Source of the DNA: Baffinella frigidus
Taxonomy: Eukaryota; Cryptophyceae; Cryptomonadales; Baffinellaceae
NCBI GenBank assembly: GCA_026770585.1
Contig: MU647569.1
Coordinates: 18,986 to 29,181 of the forward strand
DNA length: 10,196 bases
Direction of reading: 5' to 3'
Shown: positions 5,575-10,196 of the stretch, in pieces
Position numbering within the stretch: position 1 is the first letter of the stretch
Layout: each line of letters opens with the position of its first letter
The notes under the pieces: model-generated
Database searches by the model: none
What the model saw: only the letters and a program-made list of their open reading frames with translations
Told to the model about the DNA's origin: nothing
Made by a program: the position numbers and the translations under genes

Positions 5575-6021
5575 ATGGCGGTCGCTTCCACCCGCCTCCT
5601 CCCCGGGCATGGGGGCGCGCCGCGGGTCGCCAGGACGGGGCTCGCGGTCGCTGCCGCGCTGGCGGTGGTGACGCTGATGGTCGCTTCTTCCGGGCAGCGC
5701 CAAATGAAGGAGAGCGTCTCCGTTTCGGGCATGGAGCGGCGGCAGGTGCTAGAGCGCAAGGCGTCGACGCAGCTTGCGTCTGAGGAGCTCGCGCACCTGG
5801 ACCACCTGAACGCCGCGCTCTTCCCGAAGGAGGACACCGCGCACGTGTTCAGCCACGCGGCCGGGAAGTCCGAGGCTGCGAACCGCTGGATCGCAAAGCA
5901 CAGGCAAGATGCGTTCACGGCCCGCAGGGCGCAGCACAAGCTCAGGGCGCAGCACACGCGCAGGGCGCAGCACAAGCTCACCGCCCTCGCGGCCGCGGAG
6001 AAGCACGCGCTCGGCGACGAG
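5575..6021 (+). CDS. First exon: signal-anchor protein with Ala/Lys/His-rich helix (149 codons)
   Basis: ATG at 5575 has A at -3 and G at +4, and is preferred over the in-frame ATG at 5509 because it puts a basic N-terminus (RVAR) just before a hydrophobic segment. Residues 21-38 (TGLAVAAALAVVTLMVAS) form one membrane segment, so a signal anchor or signal peptide is likely, with the rest lumenal or extracellular if it is an anchor. Residues 43-110 are polar and helical. Residues about 117-137 repeat RAQHKL-like units, and the exon ends AAAEKHALGDE. That end matches the exon at 7193-7297 with many synonymous third-position changes. The exon ends GACGAG before GTGCTGGAC. The 273-residue antisense frame (6035-5214) is Cys/Ser-rich and has no such support. 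No family recognised. Confidence 0.7.
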
Positions 6022-6168
6022 GTGCTGGACCCCAAAACTTAAAATCCTGAACCCTCAACCCTCACCCTGGGTGTCCCCAGGTTCTCGATTTCGGCGTCAC
6101 GAAGGCGGGCACCCTGAACCCCAAACCCTAACCCCTGAACCCTGACACCTCAACCTGGGTGTCCCTAG
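6022..6168 (+). other. Intron 1, bounded by an 11-bp direct repeat and holding an exon-2 relic
   Basis: AGGTGCTGGAC occurs at 6020-6030 and again at 6167-6177, so both splice sites fall at AG before GT inside the same 11-mer. The intron contains a partial copy of the next exon at 6081-6112 (VLDFGVTKAGTL), preceded by CCCCAG, which then decays into heptamers. The rest is CCCTNAA-type sequence. Confidence 0.65.
6081..6112 (+). pseudogene. Truncated copy of the VLDFG exon
   Basis: After GTGTCCCCAG the sequence encodes VLDFGVTKAGTL. It then runs into heptamer repeat without the EDMGDVQ end or a GT donor. It uses the codons of the 8048-8095 exon (CTC GAT, ACG) more than those of its neighbour at 6169. 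Two further scraps of the exon end, GACGTGCAGGTTTACCCC near 6401 and GTGCAGGTGCTCG near 6480, lie in intron 2. Confidence 0.65.
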
Positions 6169-6216
6169 GTGCTGGACTTCGGCGTCTCCAAGGCGGAGGA
6201 CATGGGCGACGTGCAG
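6169..6216 (+). CDS. Second exon, 16 codons (VLDFGVSKAEDMGDVQ)
   Basis: A 48-bp phase 0-0 exon after CCCTAG and before GTGTAC. It encodes VLDFGVSKAEDMGDVQ. The copy at 8048-8095 differs in five codons, four of them synonymous (CTG/CTC, GAC/GAT, GTC/GTT, GAC/GAT) and one Ser to Thr. That pattern is expected for a protein segment under constraint on the plus strand. The segment is acidic overall; its function is unknown. Confidence 0.75.
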
Positions 6217-6700
6217 GTGTACCCCTCAACCATACACCATGAACCATACACCCTGAACCCTAGACCGTAAACCGTAAACCATTAACCATAAACCATAAAC
6301 CATAAACCATAAACCATAGACCATAAACCATAAACACTTCACCCCAAACCCTAAACCCTATAAACCCCTAAACCGTAAACCTGAAACACTTCACCCGGTG
6401 ACGTGCAGGTTTACCCCTCAACCATACACCATACACCATACACCATGAACCATAAACCATACACCCTAAACCCTAAACCGTGCAGGTGCTCGCGAGACCC
6501 TCAAACCTAACCCCTCAACCCAACACCCTAAACCCTAAACCCTACACCCTAAACCCCAAACCCTACACCCTAAACCCTAAACCCTAAACCATAAGCCATA
6601 AACCCTAAACCCTACACCCTAAACCCTAAACCCTAAACCCTACACCCTAAACCTTAAACACTTCACCCCAAACCCCAACCCCCTAACCCCCTCTAAAAAG
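6217..6700 (+). repeat. Intron 2: CCATAAA and CCCTAAA heptamer arrays
   Basis: Starts GTGTACCCC and ends CTCTAAAAAG. It consists mainly of CCATAAA units near 6285-6330 and CCCTAAA/CCCTACA units from about 6340 to 6660. Two small relics of the preceding exon's end occur near 6401 and 6480, showing that exon ends were carried along in repeat growth. The equivalent intron of the second cycle (8096-8281) is also CCCTAAA-dominated. Confidence 0.85.
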
Positions 6701-6787
6701 GTGCCCGGCGATGCGCTCGGGCAGTACACGTACATGAAGGGGCGGAAGGAGCAGCAGCTCGCCAGGACGCATGAACTTGGCGACGAG
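6701..6787 (+). CDS. Third exon, 29 codons (VPGDALGQYTYMKG...LGDE)
   Basis: An 87-bp phase 0-0 exon after AAAAAG, a weak pyrimidine tract, and before GTCGGC. It encodes VPGDALGQYTYMKGRKEQQL followed by ARTHELGDE. The first 20 or so codons align with the exon at 8282-8377; changes include several synonymous ones (CCC/CCT, GCG/GCT, CTC/CTT, GCC/GCG). The last residues HELGDE equal the end of the exon at 7193-7297, so this exon looks like a fusion of the VPG module with the LGDE module. Basic and probably helical; function unknown. Confidence 0.72.
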
Positions 6788-7192
6788 GTCGGCCCTGCAC
6801 CCTACACCCTCTACACCCTCTACCCTACTCCCTGAACCCTCTACCCTACACAATCTTTTGGGGTGCAGGGTGAGGGTGGAGGGTTCACGGTGTAGGGTTC
6901 AGGGTGTATGGGGTCCACGCGTCGCACCACGCGTCGCGTCCTTGCCAGGAAGGACCCTTCCCGGATGCGTCACGACGAGGTCAGCCCTACACCCTTCACC
7001 CTGCACCCTGCACCCCGCTATGCTACACCCTCCACCCTACACCGTGAACCCTCCACCCTCACCCTGCACCCCAAACCCTCTACCCTCTACCCTTCACCCT
7101 GAACCGCGAACCCTCTATGTACCCTACACCCTACACCCTACACCCTACACCCTACACCCTACACCCTGAACCCAAACCCCTCCTTCACGCAG
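6788..7192 (+). repeat. Intron 3: CCCTACA/CCCTGAA arrays around an exon relic
   Basis: Starts GTCGGC and ends CCCTCCTTCACGCAG, a strong 3' splice site. A G-rich (inverted) heptamer stretch lies at about 6861-6910, opposite to the rest. CCCTACA units are purest at 7126-7168. Long open frames across it exist only because CCCTACA units lack stop codons. Confidence 0.8.
6941..6979 (+). pseudogene. Exon relic LARKDPSRMRHDE
   Basis: Thirteen codons match the start of the exon at 7193-7297 (LAGKEPSRTRH) and end in GAG before GTCAGC, but no AG lies directly before CTT. The nearest AG within it (CCAG before GAAGGA) would give a 31-bp, out-of-phase exon. It is therefore probably skipped, unless an upstream AG at 6902 is used, which would also break phase. 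Confidence 0.5.
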
Positions 7193-7297
7193 CTCGCCGG
7201 GAAGGAACCTTCTCGGACGCGTCACCCCACCGCCCGTCTGACGCAGCACAAGCTCGCCGCCCTTGCTGCTGCGGAGAAGCATGAGCTTGGCGACGAG
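7193..7297 (+). CDS. Fourth exon, 35 codons (LAGKEPSRTRH...EKHELGDE)
   Basis: A 105-bp phase 0-0 exon with the best 3' splice site in this gene (CCCTCCTTCACGCAG); it ends GACGAG before GTCGAC. It encodes LAGKEPSRTRHPTARLTQHK and then LAALAAAEKHELGDE. The second half matches the end of the first exon with synonymous differences (CTC/CTT, GCG/GCT, GCC/GCT, CAC/CAT) and two replacements. The first half is basic and resembles the QLAGKK part of the exon at 8282-8377. It is the start of the second module cycle. Ala-rich helix likely; function unknown. Confidence 0.75.
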
Positions 7298-7964
7298 GTC
7301 GACCCTGCACCCTCCACACCCTCTACACCCTCTACCCTACACCCAGAACCCTCTACCCTACACCCAGAACCCTCTACCCTACACCCTGAACCCTCTACCC
7401 TACACCCTGAACCCTCTACCCTACACCCTGAACCCTACACCGTGAACCCTCTACCCTACACCCTACACCCTGAACCCTCCACCCTCCACCCTACACCCTG
7501 AACCCTACACCCTACACCCTACACCCTACACCCTACACCCTCAACCCTACACCCTCAACCGTGAACCCTCTGCCCTCTACCCTACACCCTCAACCCCAAA
7601 ACCTCTGTCCTTCACCCCGCACCCTAAACCGTGAACCCTCCACCCTCACCCTGAACCCCAAAACCTCTACCCTACACCCTTCACCCTCAACCGCGAACCC
7701 TGTAGCTACCCTACACCCTAAACCTGAACCCAGACCCCTCTATCCTACACCCTGAACCCTAAACCGTGAACCCTCCTCCCTCCTCCCTACACCTTGAACC
7801 CCAAACCCTCCCTCTATTCTGCACCCTTCACCCTAAACCGCGAACCCTCTATCTACCCTCCACCCTCTACCCTGAACCCCAAACCCTCTGTCCTACGCCC
7901 TTCACCCTAAACCGTACACCCTCTTCCGTACACACCCTACACCCTGAACCCCAAATCTCAAACC

Positions 7965-8031
<67 letters not shown>

Positions 8032-8047
8032 ACCTGGGTGACCCCAG
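7298..8047 (+). repeat. Intron 4: mixed heptamer arrays with a 21-bp higher-order repeat
   Basis: About 750 bp of CCCTNNA. At 7328-7432 five 21-bp units, each made of three different heptamers (CCCTCTA, CCCTACA, CCCTGAA; CCCAGAA in the first two), repeat in order. From 7963 to 8032 there are ten pure CCCTCAA units. It ends CAACCTGGGTGACCCCAG, the same acceptor context as the exon at 6169. Open frames such as 7766-8041, with STLNPQP repeats, are products of CCCTCAA translated in all phases. Confidence 0.88.
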
Positions 8048-8095
8048 GTGCTCGATTTCGGCGTTACGAAGGCGGAGGATATGGGCGACGTGCAG
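8048..8095 (+). CDS. Fifth exon, 16 codons (VLDFGVTKAEDMGDVQ)
   Basis: A 48-bp phase 0-0 exon after GACCCCAG and before GTTTGC. It encodes VLDFGVTKAEDMGDVQ, differing from the exon at 6169-6216 by one residue despite five codon changes. It is the second-cycle counterpart of that exon and is followed, as there, by a CCCTAAA intron and a VPG-type exon. Confidence 0.76.
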
Positions 8096-8281
8096 GTTTG
8101 CCCCTAAACCCTAAACCCTAAACCCTAAACCCCAAACCCTAAACCCTAAACCGTAAGCCCTAAACCCTAAACCCTAAACCCTAAACCCTAAACACTTCAC
8201 CCCAAACCCAAAACACCTCACCCCAAACCCTAAACCCCTAAACCCTAAACCCCTAAACCCTAAACCCCAAACCCTCTGCAG
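8096..8281 (+). repeat. Intron 5: CCCTAAA telomere-type array
   Basis: 186 bp of mostly perfect CCCTAAA with CCCCTAAA and CCCCAAA variants, starting GTTTGC and ending ACCCTCTGCAG. Because 7 is not a multiple of 3, CCCTAAA places TAA in every reading frame, so retention of this intron would end translation quickly. Confidence 0.9.
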
Positions 8282-8377
8282 GTGCCTGGCGAGGCTCTCG
8301 GGCAGTACATGTACATGAAGGGGAAGAAAGTGCGGCAGCTTGCGGGGAAGAAGGTGCAGCAGCTGAAGCTGCCCACG
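8282..8377 (+). CDS. Sixth exon, 32 codons (VPGEALGQYMYMKGKK...)
   Basis: A 96-bp phase 0-0 exon after CTCTGCAG and before GTAGGA. It encodes VPGEALGQYMYMKGKK, then VRQLAGKKVQQLKLPT. The Lys/Gln/Leu pattern VRQLAGKKVQQL contains a short internal repeat (QLAGKK/QQLKLP). It is related to the exon at 6701-6787 and to an intact antisense copy at 8632-8727. If GTAGGA is not used, the frame reads on for 35 codons to a stop at 8483-8485, ending PFRRRRLPFDPLV. Function unknown. Confidence 0.74.
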
Positions 8378-8631
8378 GTAGGAGCCCTAGTAGCTCTCTC
8401 CCCTCTCTCCCTCCCTTTCTCCGATCTCATGAGGGTGTACCAGCCCTTTAGAAGGCGGCGCCTCCCTTTTGATCCGCTGGTGTAGATGCTAGTCCAGTAC
8501 AGGCGGTGGAGGTGATAGAACGTCCAGACACTTCATCTGTGTCAGTCTAGCGCTGCCTCACACTACCTCTGCCTCACGCTAGCTCTCTCACGTGTGTGAG
8601 GCAGAGCTAGACTGACACAGATGTAGTGTAC

Positions 8632-8727
8632 CGTGGGCAGTTTGAGCTGCTGCACCTTCCCCCCCGCACGCTGCTGCACTTTCCCCCCCTTCATGTACAT
8701 GTACTGTCCGAGAGCCTCGCCAGGCAC
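8632..8727 (-). CDS. Antisense copy of the sixth exon, intact 32 codons
   Basis: On the minus strand this reads CTCTGCAG, then a 96-bp open exon VPGEALGQYMYMKGGK, VQQRAGGKVQQLKLPT, then GTACAC. Length, phase and both splice signals are preserved relative to 8282-8377, though it is antisense to the host gene. It is either a recent inverted duplicate with no function, or an exon of a minus-strand transcript. In a plus-strand transcript it could pair with the sixth exon over about 100 bp. Confidence 0.5.
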
Positions 8728-8740
8728 CTGCAGAGGGTTT

Positions 8741-8761
8741 GAGGGCGTTAAGGAGGACGCC
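8741..8761 (+). pseudogene. EGVKE-like fragment next to the inverted exon
   Basis: GAGGGCGTTAAGGAGG encodes EGVKE on the plus strand and resembles the acidic exons (GAGGGCGTGAAGGAGG). A second copy at 8887-8910 continues as EGVKEAAG. Each follows the reverse complement of an intron end (CTGCAGAGGGTTTGAGGG). They may be relics, or the raw material from which the acidic exon arose. Confidence 0.4.
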
Positions 8762-8859
8762 CTCGTGGAACAGCCCCGCCGGCAGGCTCTTGAGCGCCCG
8801 CGTGACCGCCGAAGCCAACTGTCCGAGGTGACTGCCTTGTCATGTTCCGACACGATATA

Positions 8860-8874
8860 GCCTCGTCAGGCACC
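8860..8874 (-). pseudogene. Five-codon stub of the VPGEA exon, antisense
   Basis: The minus strand reads CTCTGCAG then GTGCCTGACGAGGCT (VPDEA), after which similarity to the exon ends. It is part of the second copy of the 43-bp direct repeat, so it is a duplication scrap rather than an exon. Confidence 0.5.
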
Positions 8875-9022
8875 TGCAGAGGGTTTGAGGGCGTTAAGGA
8901 GGCTGCTGGCCTCTGGTCTGGACGTTCTATCACCTCCACCACCTGTACTGGACTAGCATCTACACCAGCGGATTAAACGGGAGGCGCCGCCTTCGAAAGG
9001 GCGTGTATATCCTCATGAGATC

Positions 9023-9166
9023 GGAGAAAGGGAGAGAGGGGAGAGAGGGGGAGAGAGAGGGGTCCTGGGATCTAGCCCACAAGCGGGCACTCCCGTAGCT
9101 CACGCAACAGCAATCCCAGGACCCCTCTCCCCCCCCCTCTATCCCCCCTCTCTCCCTCCCTTTCTC
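9023..9166. repeat. GA-rich/CT-rich hairpin with a 34-bp direct repeat
   Basis: The purine-rich stretch 9023-9071, ending GGGGTCCTGGGAT, is inversely repeated at 9111-9166 (ATCCCAGGACCCC, then pyrimidines to CCCTTTCTCC). The loop holds a 34-bp segment starting CACAAGCGGGCACTCCC (9078-9111), which recurs directly at 9173-9206. The CCCTTTCTCCGATCTCA motif also occurs at 8413 and, inverted, near 9025. Confidence 0.75.
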
Positions 9167-9206
9167 CGATCTCACAAGCGGGCACTCCCGCAGCTCACGC
9201 AACAGC

Positions 9207-9444
9207 GTTGCAATCCTCGAACCCCATTGACACGCCCTGGCAGTCCTTGGGGGGGGGGGTTACTCAACTCCACCCGAAGTGAACCAGATCGGGGTGGGGT
9301 TGCGTATCCCGGGGATATCCTTTAATCTCATGAGGGTGTAGGGTCCAGGGTCCCGGGTGCGGCGAAGGGCAAGACGGTCCAGCAGCCACCCGGAGTGAAC
9401 CAGATCGGGGTGGGGTTGGGTATTCGACCCGCACCCTCTGACAG
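9207..9444. other. Non-coding intron part with a 38-bp direct repeat
   Basis: Holds a run of 11 G (9249-9259) and a direct repeat CCACCCGRAGTGAACCAGAT (9270-9307 and 9386-9423, two mismatches). It ends CTCTGACAG, the acceptor of the first acidic exon. No convincing coding signal. Confidence 0.55.
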
Positions 9445-9495
9445 CTGCCCAGGCCGGATGAGGACGAGGGCGTGAAGGAGGCTCCTTGGAACTAG
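9445..9495 (+). CDS. Acidic exon copy 1, LPRPDEDEGVKEA then stop
   Basis: After CTCTGACAG the frame encodes LPRPDEDEGVKEAPWN followed by TAG (9493-9495). If the sixth exon splices here in phase 0, this would be the C-terminus of a protein of about 293 residues. The 13-residue acidic core is shared by three further copies. No GT donor follows the core in this copy, so it is either a terminal exon or a broken internal one. Confidence 0.5.
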   Translation: MPRPDEDEGVKEAPWN

Positions 9496-9514
9496 GACCT
9501 GTATCAAGAGTGAT

Positions 9515-9553
9515 GAAGAAGAAGAAGAAGAAGAAGAAGAAGAAGAAGAAGAA
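9515..9553. repeat. (GAA)13 microsatellite
   Basis: Thirteen perfect GAA units. Read from ATG at 9513, the tract gives poly-Lys in frame with NTFDPRTQ and the second acidic core, ending at TAG 9627-9629 (38 residues). This is probably incidental, because the core has its own AG acceptor at 9575. Confidence 0.93.
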
Positions 9554-9575
9554 CACCTTCGACCCGCGCACCCAG

Positions 9576-9623
9576 CTTCCCAGGCCGGATGAGGACGAGG
9601 GCGTGAAGGAGGCTGCTGGCGGC
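9576..9623 (+). CDS. Acidic exon copy 2, 16 codons (LPRPDEDEGVKEAAGG)
   Basis: After CGCACCCAG the sequence encodes LPRPDEDEGVKEAAGG. The next bases, GTCTAG, could be a GT donor, giving a 48-bp phase 0-0 exon like the other small exons. If read through, they encode Val then stop. Donors of the form GTC are used repeatedly elsewhere in the model (GTCGGC, GTCGAC, GTCACT), so splicing is plausible. The core is rich in Asp/Glu; function unknown. Confidence 0.5.
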
Positions 9624-9683
9624 GTCTAGCTCTGCCGCACTCGGGTTGTCTGCGTCAGACTATTCCCAAGTTGGTCTAGGCTG

Positions 9684-9812
9684 AACACTCCACACTCAAC
9701 ACTCAACACTCAACACTCAACACGCAACACTCAACTCTCGACACTCAACACTCAGCACTCAACACTCAACACTCAACACTCAACACTCAACACTCAACAC
9801 TCAACACTCAAC
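9684..9812. repeat. AACACTC heptamer array
   Basis: About 18 units of AACACTC with a few variants, followed by a short array of the same type at 9959-10003. This is a heptamer outside the CCCTNNA series but of the same period, and again within an inferred intron. Confidence 0.92.
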
Positions 9813-9853
9813 ACCCTCGCACCCACGACTGACGGGTGTGTTTCCCCCGGCAG

Positions 9854-9898
9854 CTTGCCAGGCCGGATGAGGACGAGGGCGTGAAGGAGGCTACTGGC
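9854..9898 (+). CDS. Acidic exon copy 3, 15 codons (LARPDEDEGVKEATG)
   Basis: After TTTCCCCCGGCAG, a good acceptor, the sequence encodes LARPDEDEGVKEATG and then GTCTAG. As in copy 2 this is either a GT donor or Val-stop. It is one codon shorter than copy 2 but still a multiple of three, as expected for an exon that must preserve phase. The Pro to Ala change is the main difference in the core. Confidence 0.52.
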
Positions 9899-10044
9899 GT
9901 CTAGCTCTGCCGCACTCGGGTTGTCTGTGTCAGACTATTCCCAAGTTGGTCTGGGCTGAACACTTCACACTCCACACTCAACACTCGACACTCGACACTC
10001 AACACCCTCGCACCCACGACTGACGGGTGTGTTTCCCCTGACAG

Positions 10045-10113
10045 CTGCCCAGGCCGGATGAGGATGAGGGCGTGAAGGAGGCTGCTGGTGGTGCCATGGC
10101 CGCGCCGTCGAAG
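10045..10113 (+). CDS. Acidic exon copy 4, 23 codons, open to the right
   Basis: After TTTCCCCTGACAG the sequence encodes LPRPDEDEGVKEAAGGAMAAPS and a final Lys (AAG) before GTCACTCC. Unlike copies 1-3 there is no nearby in-frame stop; the GTC of GTCTAG is replaced by GGTGCCATG, so the exon extends seven codons. GAC/GAT in the core is a synonymous change. The heptamer sequence that follows suggests another intron, so the gene continues beyond the window. Confidence 0.58.
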
Positions 10114-10196
10114 GTCACTCCCCACCCTACACCCTACACCCTCTCTACACCCTACACCCTACACCCTACACCCTCCTACACCCTCCTACACCCTAC
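10114..10196. repeat. CCCTACA heptamer array at the right edge
   Basis: Starts GTCACTCCCC and consists of CCCTACA with CCCTCCTACA variants to the end of the window. It is probably the next intron of the plus-strand gene. Confidence 0.85.

Larger units (their letters stand above)
8274..9038. repeat. Compound inverted duplication with exon and intron sequence
   Basis: Three inverted pairs are nested: 8274-8377 with 8632-8735, 8531-8560 with 8594-8624, and 8403-8530 with 8916-9038. A 43-bp direct repeat (8714-8756 and 8860-8902, one mismatch) links the right-hand parts. The innermost pair is a hairpin around 8577. The arrangement needs at least two inversion/duplication steps. It lies between the sixth exon and the acidic exons and would be in the intron 8378-9444. 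Confidence 0.85.
9576..10044 (+). repeat. Tandem duplication of acidic exon plus intron (278 bp and 191 bp)
   Basis: Unit 9576-9853 and unit 9854-10044 share the exon, a 75-bp post-exon block (GTCTAGCTCTGCCGCACTCG and onward), a CACTCAA heptamer array and the pre-exon block (CACCCACGACTGACGGGTGT). They differ mainly in heptamer number (about 9684-9812 against 9959-10003), which accounts for the length difference. A third exon begins at 10045. Confidence 0.9.
5575..10113 (+). other. Gene model: modular membrane-anchored protein, plus strand
   Basis: Inferred joined exons are 5575-6021, 6169-6216, 6701-6787, 7193-7297, 8048-8095 and 8282-8377, then one or more of the acidic exons 9445, 9576, 9854 and 10045-10113. 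The first six are clean phase 0 with AG before and GT after. Joined they give 277 codons. Splicing to the 9445 exon would add 16 codons and stop at 9493; splicing to 10045 keeps the frame open past the window. The modules occur as two cycles, (AAAEKHxLGDE)(VLDFG..)(VPGxALGQY..), so the gene grew by duplicating an exon block. No family recognised. The exon joins are inferred, not observed. Confidence 0.55.

Noticed and set aside
5214-6035. 273-residue minus-strand frame antisense to the first plus-strand exon
   Set aside because: Cys/Ser/Ala-rich. Module copies show silent changes in the plus frame, and the plus frame has a sensible membrane segment and splice site.
6771-7169. 132-residue plus-strand frame rich in YTLHPTP
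   Set aside because: CCCTACA heptamers have no stops in any phase, so the frame is a repeat artefact over intron 3.
7766-8041. STLNPQP-repeat protein in intron 4
   Set aside because: Product of CCCTCAA and related units; it ends at an intron 3' boundary and lacks non-repeat sequence.
3226-8281. Head-to-head telomere arrays as a chromosome fusion point (TTTAGGG then CCCTAAA)
   Set aside because: The two arrays are 2.7 kb apart with two genes between them, and their orientation follows the gene strand, fitting intronic repeats better.
9513-9629. Small poly-Lys gene starting at ATG 9513
   Set aside because: Depends on a (GAA)13 microsatellite; the shared acidic core has its own acceptor AG just before it.

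Overview
The window looks like nuclear DNA of a GC-rich eukaryote, most likely a microalga. The evidence is multi-exon genes with GT/AG-bounded introns, GC-rich exons beside AT-rich spacers, and long arrays of 7-bp telomere-like repeats (CCCTAAA/TTTAGGG and variants). No bacterial gene layout, rRNA, tRNA or CRISPR array is visible. TTTAGGG is the telomere type of plants and green algae and is also found in dinoflagellates and some other algae, so I cannot name the lineage; a prasinophyte or dinoflagellate would fit.

Layout: two genes appear to run head to head from a spacer at about 4555-5574. The minus-strand gene starts at 4554 with a 231-codon exon carrying one PDZ domain and a helical tail. 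It seems to continue leftward past position 1 through small helical exons of the GESCDALHARLSALQQ type (copies ending at 1437, 1243, 509 and near 320, plus a damaged one near 1736). Its introns hold heptamer arrays, AT-rich palindromes and at least six foldback (MITE-like) elements.

The plus-strand gene starts at 5575 with a 149-codon exon encoding a signal anchor and an Ala/Lys/His-rich helical region. Small exons follow in two cycles of the same three modules: ...AAAEKHxLGDE, VLDFGVxKAEDMGDVQ and VPGxALGQYxYMKG. After these come four copies of an acidic exon, LPRPDEDEGVKEA, and the gene probably runs off the right edge. The well-defined exons are symmetric phase 0-0. Module copies differ largely at synonymous positions, the best evidence that they are coding on the plus strand.

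The introns of the plus gene consist mostly of CCCTNNA heptamers, with a preferred variant in each intron. An inverted duplication at 8274-9038 contains a second, intact copy of one exon in antisense. No protein family is recognised for the plus-strand gene. How far the exons are joined in real transcripts is inference and needs RNA evidence.
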